A DNA stretch of 64,000 nucleotides from Ampullaceana balthica. Lineage: Eukaryota > Mollusca > Gastropoda > Lymnaeidae. The position numbers and the translations under genes were made by a program. The notes under the pieces are model-generated. The model had not been told where the DNA came from. It saw only the letters and a program-made list of their open reading frames with translations, and did not search any database. Shown here one piece after another: positions 1 through 13,800 of the stretch. The stretch is from the NCBI GenBank assembly GCA_944989445.1, contig CALYLW010000134.1:630001-694000 (forward strand). Reading direction: 5' to 3'. Within the stretch, counting starts at the first letter, position 1. Every line of letters starts with the position of its first letter.

Positions 1-1075
1 GTGCCACAGGTTCACCACTCCTGGTGTATACCATGGATTCTAAATGAGTGATGTCTGCATCCCTGAAAGTTCGAGTCAATAGCAGTGGTTGGGGAGGGTG
101 GGGTTGTAAAGGCCTCAGATCAGTTTAATTTACATTTTTTAAATCGTTCTCGTAAGTGGTAGTTGAAAATGCAATCACTTAATTAAAGGAGAAAACGTGC
201 CACCCGCCGCAGATCACCCCCCCCCCACCTCTTTTACGATTTCTACGTCACGTTGTGATACGTGTACTTTGAAATGTTGAGAGAGGCATTATTTTAAAAT
301 AAAGATTAATGGCTTTCAAATATCACATAGTGCGTTCTAATTGTCGCGCTGTTGTGGTACACTGTTTGCAACTTCCACCTTTGGAACCATCAACGATGTT
401 AAGTGTTATTTGAAGTCTATCTGCTGGGATGTCATTAAGTGTGGCCTATGGACTTACTTTGTGTCACAATAGTTTTTAAATGGGGGTGGGTGTGGGTGGG
501 TGGTAAGTACAAATCTGCATTAATCGTGAGTCATCGTATATAAGAAGTATGTTCCACATGCCTGATATTGATACATTTATTTGTGTCATTCACTGATTTT
601 TTTAAAAAGGGAAACAAATAAAAATTGATGAATGAAGTTTTCACAAGTCCCAGTATACCATACTTTAAGATTGTATTTTTTTTTAATGTTTACCTTTTCG
701 CCTTGACCCACTCAGTGACAACACATAGGCGGCATCGCAGGGCTTGGCCTTTGTGATATTTTGGGGGAACTATTGCGATAATCAAACGGGGACAAGCACT
801 GACGCATTATTTACTATTAGATACGACCCGTGGCGTAGAATACGCCATAGACTTGCTCATAGATAGAACAAATAAAAGGGGGGGGGGTAACAGACACAAA
901 CTACAGACCGAAAAAATCAGAACAACGCGAGTGAACCTACCCCCACCCTGCACCACTCTAGCTTGCTAACCATAAACTGTGATTGACCGACCCTAGCGAG
1001 GGTCAGCCATGTTCGCAAAAAAAGGGGGAGGGAGAACGGGCACAAACATAAACTTTTGTACTAATTTAAAAAAAA
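1..1075. other. Upstream flank, no gene seen
   Basis: No coding region is supported here. The stretch has homopolymer runs of C, G and T. One segment near 960-1010 resembles another at 1237-1285: both contain a gcttgc..aacca core followed by gtgattg and a purine-rich tail. The flank therefore holds a diverged direct repeat of unknown type. No promoter motif for the downstream gene stands out. Confidence 0.4.
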
Positions 1076-1147
1076 TGTTTCTACTTGAGCTGGAACCAAG
1101 GACCTTCCGCGTGTTAGGCAAATATGATAACCACTACACTACGAAAG
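1076..1147 (-). pseudogene. tRNA-Val(AAC)-like sequence, decayed
   Basis: On the minus strand this reads as a near full-length tRNA. It has a D-arm region (TAGTGTAGTGGTTATCA), an anticodon loop CTAACAC giving anticodon AAC, and a T-arm CTTGG-TTCCAGC-TCAAG whose stem still pairs. A run of eight T follows the 3' end on the same strand, as a Pol III terminator would. The acceptor stem fails: at least three of seven pairs mismatch, and the anticodon stem relies on G-T pairs. The T loop also departs from the usual TTCGA. This is most likely a tRNA-Val pseudogene or the head of an old tRNA-derived SINE. Confidence 0.6.
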
Positions 1148-1504
1148 AGCTTTTATTCTGAGAAGGAGCAACCCAAGTGAACGCAAGAAGCATGGTTGGT
1201 CTCGAGACATGCCTTTTTTTTGGCACCACTTCGCTTGCCAACCATACTGTGATTGGTCGAGCCCAGCAAGGGTAATTCGTTATGCTTATTTGCACACTAC
1301 TCGCTATTGTTTTTGGTGAATTATATATCTAGATGTCGTCATTGTGAATTTGTGTAAAAAATAATAATTGATATATTAAGTTTGGGTGGGTAAGGGGTCT
1401 AAAGCTTCTTTAAAATGCGCAATACTTGGGTGGTCTTCAATGTGTTTCGAATTGTATTTAATCATTTTCAACAGTGGCATGAGCCACCTTATCGCATACA
1501 TTAC

Positions 1505-1550
1505 ATACGCTCGTTCTATACAGAAGATTATTTCGTCCTCCGATTATCCA
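1505..1550 (-). repeat. LINE 3'-end fragment
   Basis: About 45 bases (from acgctcgttctatacagaag onward) closely match 45833-45875, which lies just beyond the stop of a reverse-transcriptase relic on the minus strand. This is inferred to be a short truncated 3' end of the same non-LTR family. The short reading frames around 1386-1628 have no recognisable protein and are probably chance or repeat-derived. Confidence 0.4.
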
Positions 1551-1861
1551 TGCAGACACCCCCCCCTTTTTTTCCTAAAAAGTCAATACATTGCCACATT
1601 TAAACTGCGCAGCCACGCAGATATCTGACTGACAACGCGCAGCAGTTTAGAGTTACCGCGCAGCAAATTTTGATAAGAGTACATGTAATATAATATGTGT
1701 GAGTGTTGGGTGTAAAATTTGCGTCTTTGATATATAAGATAAGATAAGATATGCTACTGACTTGTTACAGAAATTGCACATGGCTCATCGGGACTTGAAT
1801 ACAAATTAAAATGAATTTGGCGAAAACTACTATCCATACCGGATATCAATAAATAAACAAA

Positions 1862-4800
1862 ATGGCGTTCCTTCAGGTAGGCGTAGATGTAAATAATGTA
1901 TTTTATTTACTATGAAAACCACATTCATTTTAACTAAGGGTTCAGTTACACTTAATTCATTTAATAATTAACTAATGCATAAATAAATTTATCTCATAGT
2001 AACATATTTTTCGTTGTTTTCGCCGTAAAAAAGTTAAGTTATTTTTAAAAAAAGTTTAAAAGGCTGCTTTAAAAGCCGGATTAATTAAAAGTTAAAAGTA
2101 AAATTAAAAGGCCTAACAAACTCAATCAAACTGACATCATTTCTGTTCACGTATCAGGGATACTAAGATACTGATAGATATAGGCCTCATATTTTATAAT
2201 AATTATATTAATATAGTTATTATAATATAAACTTACATGGTAATCCTGCAGATTTTACACGTATATTATAATTTATTATTTCAAAGCGAAATTTAATTTT
2301 CTCATGAGAACTTACATTTTTAATTTATTAAATGCATTATTATGTGTCGTATTTAAGATATTACAGTGCTAATTTGTGAGTCTTTTTAATTTCAAATGCA
2401 TTTTTTCGGCTCTATATAATACATAATGTGGTCACGATACGTCTATTTTGTTTACCTAGCGAACTGCTGCCAGATGTTTTTTACCTGGCTCGACCCATGC
2501 TAAAATAAATTTACTGACTGAAGATATACTTTTAAAAGTATTATTCATCTATTTTAATGTTCTTAGAAGATAAATACATATTTTAAAGACAATTTCTTTT
2601 TCTTATTTCGTTACTAGATGTTTGATTCTTATTTTCTTTGTTTGTAAGTGATAAATTTCCATTGGCATCTTATCGGACAATCCGGCATGTAGTTTGATAA
2701 TTAAAAAAATGGTTGCATCATCATCAGACTATTTACTGTTCAGAGCCGAAAAAATGGCTTAGAAATTAGAAAGACTTACAAATTAGCGCTGTAATAGCTG
2801 AAATACAACATATAATTATGCATTTAATAAATTAAAAACGAAAGTTCTCAAGAGAAAATTAAATTTCGCTGTGAAATAATAAATTATAATATACGTGTAA
2901 AATCTGCAGGATTACCACTTACACCTACATGTAGCCGTAGCTGAACTGTCTCAGTCTCAGTAACTAAAACTTAATTAAATGTCCTAGGCCTAGTCATAGT
3001 CCTAGGCTCTAGGCCTAGGTCCAAAACAATTTCTAAGTAGATTAAATTAAAAATATATAGTTAATAAAATTATATAGGGATAGGCCTATAAAGTATAAAG
3101 CCTATATTTTTTTTAAACAGGGTATGTATAATGTATAGTGTATAGTATAGTCATAGTCGTATAAGTATAAGTATAGGCCTGACAAGACAAGACGTTACAG
3201 AACAAGTGTTTCGACAAAAAGTAAAAGCCTTCATCAACAAACAAATAGACAAAAACAAATAAAACTAATAAAATAAAATGATAAAAATGTAAACTTAGCT
3301 GCAGTGTTATCCAAAACCAGAGGAGCAGAATGGGGAAGAGAGTACTACCGAGGTTAAATAGTTTATACTTATAGAAAGAGTAGGTGTGGCCAATTTTCAA
3401 CATGTCTTACATGTCAGTGAGAATAAAACATTCATCCCATGTTGTGTGAGGGTCCCATATTCTTGGATAAGCCTATTCTCAAGACTGACCCTGCCAGCTG
3501 CTCGGTGTGTTTGTGCAGGAGACCATGGCTTTGACAGACATGTCATCCACCCCCATATGGTCGTGTCCATTAAAATGTCGGGAGACAGGACACTGTTTGT
3601 CTTGTGTAATCAATCGTAAGTGTTCTGAGACACAACACAAAATTATCCTCCAAAATTGTGGTACAATTTTCATTTTAAAGATTGTTTCACATTTTATTCT
3701 ATGAGATTCACTGTATTTTAAGTTAATCACTTTTTAAGACTCTAATGTCCAAAAATATAGGTTGCGAAGTACCTTATAGTATATTATTTCATTTTCAAAT
3801 TAATTTTTTTTCTTTGCTGTGTAATATTGGACATTATGGATATGGTTAACTTAAGTAACCCAAATCTAGCTATTGTTTTCAGTGACACAGTAGATTCTTG
3901 TGTAACAACATTATATTTAATGACATATTTGATTCTACTGATTATGACTATCAAGACCTAATAATGTTTTAAACGAATTTTTATATGTTTAGTAACCTTC
4001 AACTACATTTATTTACTATTTTGGGCACACATCTGCTACAGCTTGTCAGACTTAGTTGTCCGGGTCCACCCCCTTTTTGTTACATTTGCGGATAAAACCA
4101 TTACATGTACATTGTTGCCCTTGCAGGCTTTGCTTTTTGAGTCTATAATAAAAAATGTATGTGTTATATGAGTGTAATACATGTGATAAAAGCAAACATC
4201 AATCCTAGTTTTAAAAAATAACTTCCACGGGGTCTAATTAACATTTTTATTAACAGTATTATTGTACAATTAAATATGCAATGTTGTAATAGAGGAAAGA
4301 TAGTATCACAATTAATTTTTAAAATCTTTAGTAAAAATTAATTAAATATTATTAATGTCAGAATTCAGTTTAAAATGTAAATGAAACTGATTATCTCCCT
4401 TGAAGTGTAGGTGTTTTTTTTTGTCCCAGAAAATTCTTTATAAAAAAATAATAAATACTTTTTTAAAATGTTTAACTATTGTCTGATATTGCCATGTTTA
4501 AATAACTTGAGATGATAGATAACTAATTAGTATTTGGTTATAGCAGAGGAAAGATAATATTTTGGGGTTTTAAGTAGGTTTTAAGGAGGTTTTTAAGAAA
4601 ACTTTGACTGATTAATTCTGTCATTCACTGTATTCAAGAAAATCTTTTGAACTCTTGGGCTTGTCGAAATATTATATACTAGACATAAGCTACAAATACA
4701 GTGGTACTTCGAGATACGAAATTAATCCGTTCCGGGGTGGCTTTCGTGTCTTTGATCTTTCGCATCTCTAACAAAGATTTACATGTAAAATACCTAATCC

Positions 4801-7800
4801 GTTCCAAGCCACACAGAAACAATACTAAAAAATGGAAACTATCATGGTAAACTTAAGAAAAACAATGTAGGTTTCTTCAATCCTTAAAAGCACACATTAT
4901 AAAACAAATAAATAAATAATAATAAAACAATGAATAAAATAAATGAAAAATAATATGTTTACAAATGTGAACATTTACCTTTTGAGCAAAGCGATTAATT
5001 ATAATGAATTTCTTTAAAGCCATGGCCATAAAATGCACTTTTCCAAAGATTTCATGACAATATTCACGAATTTAGGACACCAAAACAACTACACAGTAAA
5101 TAAAGCATACATGACACAAACGAACAACACAGGGCTGGAATTGACCAATAGGAGAGCAGAACTGTTAGTGGCACGTTGAATGACATCATGTTACTTCCAG
5201 TGATGTCAGCTGTGCGTTTTTTCGTACCTTGGATTTTTTTCATATCTTGGAACAAAAAATTCTTCCAGTGGCCTTTCTTATCTTTGATCTTTCGTATCTT
5301 GAAGCATTCATATCTAGAGGTACAGTCGAAACCGGTTAAGTCGACGGCGTTGGGGTAAGAAAAATGGCATCGAGATAACCGATGATCGAGTTAAAACGAA
5401 AACCAATATGGCGGCAAAATATTAACATGCGCTTGAAATTTCTTTATGTACGTGTTGTGCGTTAATTAGTGATGGGACGATTAATCAGAATCGTATCGGG
5501 ATATCGGGACCCTATTTCTTCACTCTTTCCTAAGGTTGTTAAGACCGTTCGTTTTTAAGGACCGTTTAAGTTTAAATATAACCCTTTGTTGCGTCAGCGC
5601 AGTTTTTTTCTCGAGTACATAACTATAACGAAGTCATATACTCCTTCCCGCCACACCGCAGCGCGCGCACCATCTTGCGGTGATTCCCAGATTGAGCGAT
5701 ACTGTGCCTTGGACTTTCCTTACAAGCTACACAAATAAGTAACCTACACATCCCCTCATTGTCCCCAAACCATTCTCTTCCTAATAATCTTCTTTGGGTC
5801 TGTCCCCTCAGCTTACAATGGACTTAGAATTCCTTCGGTAACTTGATGCTAATCGGACTAACCAACAACAATGGTGTGGGAGATTGAGAGTGGGGGTGGG
5901 TAAACTGTCTGTAGTCTGTTATATTATATATTTTAAAATCTGGGGAGCCTTGTTTACAGTAAGCACCCTATGATTTTTCGTCCCATCACTAGCGTTAATA
6001 AATGAGAATGTACATGCACACGATTTTCGAGGTTTTTTTTACACAAAGGCGTTGCCGTTATTTATTTATCATGACCTATATATGACTCATAACAAAGCGA
6101 ACTCTTCTCTATAAAAGTGTACAAAAATTAGGAACTCCTTTTGAACTTTTGAACCTTCAACTTTGATACATTTTAATTAATTCTAACCAATGGTTAAATG
6201 GCTTTTGCACACGGCCACTTCTTATGAATGAAACGATGAGAACAAAGCAGTAGTAATAGTAATATAGTCAAAATGAGGTTGAAGGATGAATGGTTGCCAA
6301 TGACAACAAGTCTGCACATGGTACATTTTGTTATTCCATACGCAACGAAATGTTTTAGACATTCGATTCTGCGTGCATCTTTGCTATTGGAGCAATTACG
6401 TAATACCCACTTACGCGGCGGATTGCCGAGTATCTCAGAGTATACAAAAATCGGCCGATGCCAAGTAGCCGAACCAATCGGTTCAGCCCTATCGATAAGA
6501 ACATTTTCAAAAGCGGGCGATTTAAGTTAGTAACACAGCGCTGTGAGCAAGCGGGCTGTGACGTCACCAGCGAGGCAGAAATTTTATGCCTTCACTTGGT
6601 TATAAAAAATCACATCTGACATTTTCAAAAGCTGGCGATTGGTCATGGGGATCGAGATAACCAACGTTAAGTGGCAAATTTGACCCTTTTTTGTGCTCGT
6701 GTTATGAGGTTTCGGCGACTTAAAAAAATCGAATTAAACGACGAGAAAATGCTAAGACAAAGAGAGAATTTGGCGGTTCCAATAAAAAACGTCGACATAA
6801 TAGGGTGGGCGAGTTACCCGAGCTCAAGTTAAGTGGGTTCGACTGTACTACTGTATTTGCTGCAGGAAGGCATGAACTTCCCATCTACTCAAGTTACCTG
6901 ATGAAATTTGCAATTAAGTAATTAATAAATTAATTCTAACTTCTAGGAAATCTATATTGCATGTGTATTGAACACAGTCTTACAACCATGGATCTAGAGA
7001 ATACCGATTTATGTGACTATCAGTTGTTAAGAATAATTGAGTGTATTCAACCAACTTAAAATCTTGTCTTGTCATGATTAACAGATCTGGCCTGCTTAGT
7101 AATTACATATTAAGTTTTAAGGTACTGTACCATTTAGTTAGTTTGGGATAACTGTTTTTAGCTTTAGGCCAGTAACTTATTTTTAGTCTCAAGAAACTGT
7201 TATTTTTCTGTGTAATAAAAATTGAAACCAAAATTATTTTTTTTCAGTGGAGGCGTTTCAATTTCTTTGACAAAGAGCCAGTTAAAGACCCAACCACAGA
7301 TCAAATTTTTGATCAGTTAAAGGTAAGCTTGAAAACTTTCAAAAACTGAACATAATTAGATGAGTAGAGATAAAAGATGACATTACTTATTCATCTAGTG
7401 TTTATTTACAAATTTAAATACATTTTTTTTCACAGGATTGTAATGTCTCAGCATGTACAAGTGGTAGAGGACAGCTCATTATTGGTGACTTTGAAGGAAA
7501 TCTCTATTTCATCAATAGACAAATGGAACTTACTGCCTTTAGGGCATATGAAATTCGTGTTTCGCATTTATTACAGTTAAAACAGCACAATCTTCTTATA
7601 TCTATTGGTGTTAGTATGCTTTTTTTTACTATAAAATTCCAGTTTTGTGGTTGTATTGTTATTTATCATAGTCATAGTCTTTTGGTCATTTATTTTCTAA
7701 AACTGTCTTATTTTATATTCAGTCTTATTACTAGTTTTATTAGATTTTGTCTGGCATACTAGCTTGAAATTGTTTTTTATTTATTTAGCACAATGATTAA

Positions 7801-10800
7801 GGCATTGGATTATCTCTGAAGTAAATATGTTACAAAAACATCTTAATCCAAATAATACATTCACGTAATTGTTGACATCACTTTTTTTCTTAGGAGGATG
7901 AGCAGGGAATAAATCCACTTATTAAGGTCTGGAATCTTGAAAAGGTATACATTTTTCGTGTGATATTTAGTTCTGAAAATGAATAACTAACTTGGTATCT
8001 TTTGAGTTTATTTATCATTCTTCAAGAGACTGAGTTTTCTTGTTACTTTGAAAAGTAGTATAAAAATATAGATGTTTCGATTACAAATTTCTTTGTGACT
8101 TTGATTCTCAATAGCAATAATTTAGTAATAGTAAACTGTTTTAACTAAATTGAGTTTCAAAATTTAAGTTACAATTGTATTTAAAATAATTTTTTTTAAT
8201 GATTTCAAATGAAAGTGCATGAGTTCAAATGTGGAGTAATTTTCAATCCAAAACACCCTGTTTCCACCTTTTGTTCAGATTTTATAGGCATTTGATTTCT
8301 TTTTTAATGTTTCTATTTCAGATGGATAGGGGGAATCCTGCTTGTACACGTTTGACAAGAGCTATCCCAGGAAACAAACCAACGCCTGTTAGTAATTTAC
8401 AATCTACTTTATTTTTTGATTACTAAGCCCATATTTTCTCTTGCAAACCCATCGCGCACCCATATTGTAATGTTCAACCTTTTACATTGTTAACAATAAA
8501 ATTTGGTATACCCCACACAAAAATTTGGATTTAAAATTGAAAACTGGTATCTTATAGTAGATTTCTTTCTGTTAAAGTTTATAAACCTGAAATAATAATT
8601 ATTTATATAAATTAAGATGACCTTGATCGCCTCCAGCAAAATAGTTTTTAAGATCCAAGAATTTATTTAAAAGTATTAAATATAAATTTTATTTTCCATC
8701 CACATGAATTCAAATAATTTATAAACAAGTAGCACCTAAAATCTTTTAATCTTCTCAAGGTATCTGCATTTTCTGTTCATGAAAATCTAAATTTTATGGC
8801 TGTTGGCTTTGAGAATGGTGTGGTTTTGTTATACAAAGGAGATGTTACACGTGAACGGTTGGTAAAAAAAACACCAAAAAACTAGGCTCGAGCTATTACA
8901 TGTACTGTCATTATTAACTTGTCATAAGTTATGTTGTGAATTACTTTAATTTGTTTTTAATATTAAATCTTTTGAACTAATGTATAAAAATGAACTTTGA
9001 TTATGTGATGAATTTCATAAAAAGGCTTAAAATATTTGTATTTAAAATGAAACTGCAGGCACAGCAAGTCCAGAAATGTATTTGAAGGTAACAAGAGAGT
9101 CACTGGGGTAGCTTTTAAAAGCCAAGGCAAAGATGTCTACCTGTTTGTTGTTACTGAAAATAAAACTGTCTCTATCAACATCACATCCAAAGATCAAGTG
9201 GTTTGTACTAAATATTTATTACTGTAATGCTTCTATATTTACTAAACATGTGACATGCTTCTAATGAGCATAAATGTATTTCCTAAAATAAGAGAATATG
9301 AGTGTTGTAGTGACGGACAGGTCGTTTTTTCAAACTTTGATCATTTTGAGTATTTAAAAAATTTTTAAAGCTGAAATGATAAACTTATTTCAGAAAGAGC
9401 TAGAAAATTCTGGCGCTAGTCCAGGTTGTATTGTAATGAGTGATGCAAGTCAAGATCACCAGCTGATTATTGGGCGACAAGATGTGAGTTTTAGCTTCTA
9501 ATTAAGCCTCTTTGTCATGCGTTGATTTAACAATATCAAATACTTTTTTTTAAAAATAGAATACTTTTAAAACATTAAGCTCAAGTTCCGGATATTATCG
9601 AATAGAGTATTTAGTATTTATCTTTTAAAAAAACTTGATAACCAATCTTGATTAAAACCTAATTGACCCATTTTAATATGAAGCTGAATTGCTGCTATTT
9701 AAATGATTAAAAAACCTGGAGTAGTGAATTTGTTAATTATGCTTTAATTATAATAATAATAATTTGAGAACTTATACTGCGCAGTACCCCAGCAAGCAGC
9801 TTGGCTCACAGTGCTTCACATAAAAATGGTGCTTAAAGAGTAATTAATCTTTTTCAGGCAGTTTATTTCTACCAACCAGATGAACGAGGACCATGCCTAG
9901 CGTTTGAAGGGATAAAACTACAACTTCATTGGTTTAGAGGCTATCTTATTGTTGTTGGAAAAGACAGTAAAAGTGTCGCTCGCCCACCTGTACTGTAAGT
10001 TTGGAAATCTTTGTTAACATGTATCAAGATTAAGATGTTTCAAAAAAAAATTATTTAAAAGAGTGTTAAAATTGTAATTTAATTGGTCATTTGAAACAGA
10101 TTAATATATCAACAGAGGTCCTCATGGCATGGAGATGACTACAGTTACAGTCTATGATATTCAAAACAATTATTATATCAACAGAGGTCCTCATGACATG
10201 AAGATGAATACAGTTACAGTCTATGATATTCAAAACAATTATTATATCAACAGAGGTCCTCATGGCATGGAGATGAATACAGTTACAGTCTATGATATTC
10301 AAAACAAGTTCATTGCATACTCAGCTCCATACCCTGAAGTTATTGATGTTTTTTGTGAATCTGGTTCTATTTTCATCTTTACTGGAGACAGAAAGGTAAT
10401 ATTTAAGCAAATTCACTTTTGGTACATTAAATTTATTACGGTGATGATTATGGTCATAACTAAGTTCATTTTTAATAATCTGACCTTTGATATGTAAATT
10501 AGGTGACCTTTGATACATAAATCAGCTTTTCTATTTATTCGGATGTATTTGCTAATGGATTTAACAATTCAAGAACGTTTTTTAAAATCATCAAAATGTT
10601 AAATAAATATCTTGACAGCTTTATCAACTACAAGAAAAGGATACTCAGAGCAAATTAGAGATGTTGTTTAAGAAAAACAATTACACACTAGCAATCAGGT
10701 TTGTTTCTTTAGTTTTGTAAAAAAAATAAAAAATTCAAGTATATTTTCTTGTAAAAATTAAAATTTGCCTGGCTTCAATAACATTTTAAGAAAAATAATG

Positions 10801-13800
10801 AGTCTTTTAAAATAATTTCCTTAAACTTGACTACAAATTAAAATATTTTCAGTCATATTTACTCTTTGTTTCATACCAATATCCGCAGCCTTGCCAAGAG
10901 TCAACAACTAGACCAGGATGGGTTGATTGACATCTTCACTCAGTATGGTGATCACTTATACAGTAAAGGAGATCATGATGGTGCTATTGATCAGTACATT
11001 AAAACTATTGGCAAGCTCGAGGCTTCTTATGTTATTCGTAAGGTATAATACTTCAATAAAATATAATGCTAATTTTTTAAAAATTTGATCTAAGATAAGT
11101 AACTTTTTCTGAAGGAACAAAGACTATGATTTTGTTAACATTGAAACTGAATTTATTTATTTTGGATGTTTTTTATGTCTCAGTTTTTGGATGCTCAACG
11201 CATACACAACTTAACAAAGTACCTGCAGGCCTTGCATACATCTCAAACTGCAACCGAAGAACATACAACTCTCCTTCTGAATTGCTATACAAAGTTGAAA
11301 GATGTCTCGAAGCTAGATGAATTCATTATGGTAAAGCTTATTGATTTGTTTGTGGTTTGTTTTTCATTTTGAATTATTAATATCATTTTAAATAATGTAA
11401 TTAATACTGTACTTCAATTTTAATATGATTTACGAACAAAATATTTTTAACACATAATAAATATTAAAGTTTAGAAAAAAATTAAAGCTATTTTTATTTT
11501 AAAAGCACAAACAATTTATTTTTTAAAAATGTTTATTTTCAGACCAAAAACAGAGCAGTTGATTTTGATGTTGAAACAGCCATTAATGTTTGCCGTCAGT
11601 CAGGATATTGTGAACACGCTTTAGCTTTAGCTGAAAAGCACAAAAAACATGAACATTATTTAAAAATTCAGCTAGAAGACATCAAAGACTATCAGCGGGC
11701 CTTACAGTACATAGGAAAACTAGATTTTGAATCTGTAAGTAATGCTGGCTGGTATGAAGAAATGAATATTCTTTGAAAAAATTGATTTCCATTACAATTA
11801 GCTGTTTTCAAACATGAAGGTTTTTCATTTCATAAAACATGAGCAATTACAGAATTTCACATTCTAGAAAATAATGTCATTTGTAGTTAAGAGTTGCTGA
11901 ACTTTCTTGAGTAATTTTTATAACATCAATAGGCATTCAGATTTTTCCCCTCTCTTAGATGATTTTCCATCAAATGTTAACGAATTCTATCCACCTGGGA
12001 TCTTTGTGATGTTTTGTGTTGTCTTGGTTTCATCTTGGCAATGAGCTCAAGTTACTTTCCACAGTTTAGACCAGCACCCAGGTTCTAAGTTTTATGGTTC
12101 TTATTTTAAACTGCATGAATCTGTTTTTTAGAAGTCACAAGATTTCTTCATTAATCAAAAGTAATGAAGTGTTTTAATTAAAGTGAAGTGATTTTTTTTA
12201 AATTTCAGCAGAATTCTGTATTTAGAATTTTATTACGTTTTTGGGAGTTATGTGGGGATAGAATTGTCACTTCCCGGGGTGATTCTATGTTGAAAAATCA
12301 TCTTTGATTTGAAAGACTTTATTTATTAAAAAGAAAGTTATATAATAAACTAGTTTTTCAAATAGAATCTATTAAAACTGATTTTAGGCTCAATAGTTCA
12401 AAGTATATTTTAATCTACATAACTGACCTTTCTAAAATACTTTTATTAAAATATAATTGTCAGAATTTAGTTGATTTATTTAAACAAAAAAATTGTAGGT
12501 TTTTCCTCGTAAGAAGAAACATGAATTTGTATCTTACCTTGATGTCAATTGAGTTTCATATAGGGACACAGGGGTTTAAAACTATGATAAAATTCATTGA
12601 TTTCACAGGATGAAATGTTTTCTAGATATTCTAGCCTATGTTTTCTATTTGTTTGAAGGCTGAGAGTAACTTGAAACAGTATGGTAAAATTTTAATGAGT
12701 CAGGTTCCAAAACCTACAACTGAACTCCTTAAAAGGCTTTGCACTGATTACAGACCAACTGACAGTAAGTGTAGGGGCAAGGATGGTGGGGTATTAAAGT
12801 CATGATGAAAATTTTATTATCTGTGTGACATAACAAGCAATCTTAATTAATGATATTTTATATATTATTTGAAAGACATTGTCAAAATCATACCGCAGAT
12901 GTTTTTTTTTAAATTTGCCTAATAAAGTATTTTCATTTCTTGCTAGCAAAAGTTTTATGGTATGGATATTGTAATAAAATAATATTAAGTTTTTATTAAA
13001 GCCAGTTTTGCAGAGTCAACAGAATGTTAAATATTTATATAATGTATGTTCCTTTAAAGTTCAATATAAATTATATGCTTTATGTATTGTGTCCCATATA
13101 GTTCAAATAAGTAACTAATGGAGTGCATATTTTGTTTGCGACTTTGAAAATATTTCATTTTAATTGTGCTCACATTTTAAAGTTGTTATTCATGGCTGTC
13201 TATAGACAAAAGCGTTTAAATCAGTGTGAAGGATTCTCATAACTCTATTTTTGTGTTTTCAGAACCTTTGATTGACCAAAACTCTTTAGAGGGTAAGTCA
13301 TTAAATTAACTTCATAGGATTTCAGTATCTTGTTTTAGAAAAAAAAACTTTTTCAAAAACTACTGTTATTAAATAAGGGTAAAAAAAAAGAAAAGTTATT
13401 TCACATCACTCAATTATTTTTAGAACTTGGTAGGTGAATAAGCTGCAAGATCCTCCCGACCCATATTTCATCACATTCTTCAAAAATCAAAATGAGATGG
13501 GAACAATGCCATATCTTACACACTATTTATTTATCAGAATTTCAGTTTAAAAAAAACCCATTAAAATCAGCTGGCCTTGTGTGTTTTTTCCCCCATGATA
13601 TCATCGTACTTAATTTTTCAGGAGTTCTTCCTCTATTTGCATCTATTCTTATACAGGCTTGTGAGTACTATAAGAAAGCAAATATCAGCATACAAAACAG
13701 CTATGTTGATAAAACATTTTCTCTGGCTTTCAGTCTTGTCAAATTTTTCTTATAATTATCATTATAACCAATGCACACGTGAAAGAAATAGAGGTCCTAT

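Larger units (their letters stand above)
4699..6853. mobile_element. Tigger/pogo-like MITE, outer layer of nested stack
   Basis: It begins CAGTGGTACTTCGAGATACG after a TA (4697-4698) and ends CTACTG before a TA (6854-6855). Inner parts of both ends are inverted copies: the right end before the insertion reads as the complement of a GTACCTCTAGATAT..CTTCAAGATACGAAAG motif. This TIR style with a TA duplication is typical of Tigger/pogo elements. No transposase is visible, so it is non-autonomous. Its right terminus is split by the element at 5323-6845. A related left end lies at 35409. Confidence 0.7.

Noticed and set aside
6273..6567. Frames in copy A, and 18042-18401 in copy B, as a transposase
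   Set aside because: The two copies do not keep the same frame, there are no known motifs, and the segment includes an inverted repeat.
8858..8867. Alternative donor ttg then gtaaaa for VPS11 exon 6
   Set aside because: It leads to an early stop in exon 7; the donor at 8858 keeps the conserved RHSKS junction.
10087..10302. Minus-strand repeat frame opposite VPS11 exon 10
   Set aside because: Shadow of the triplicated exon on the coding strand.
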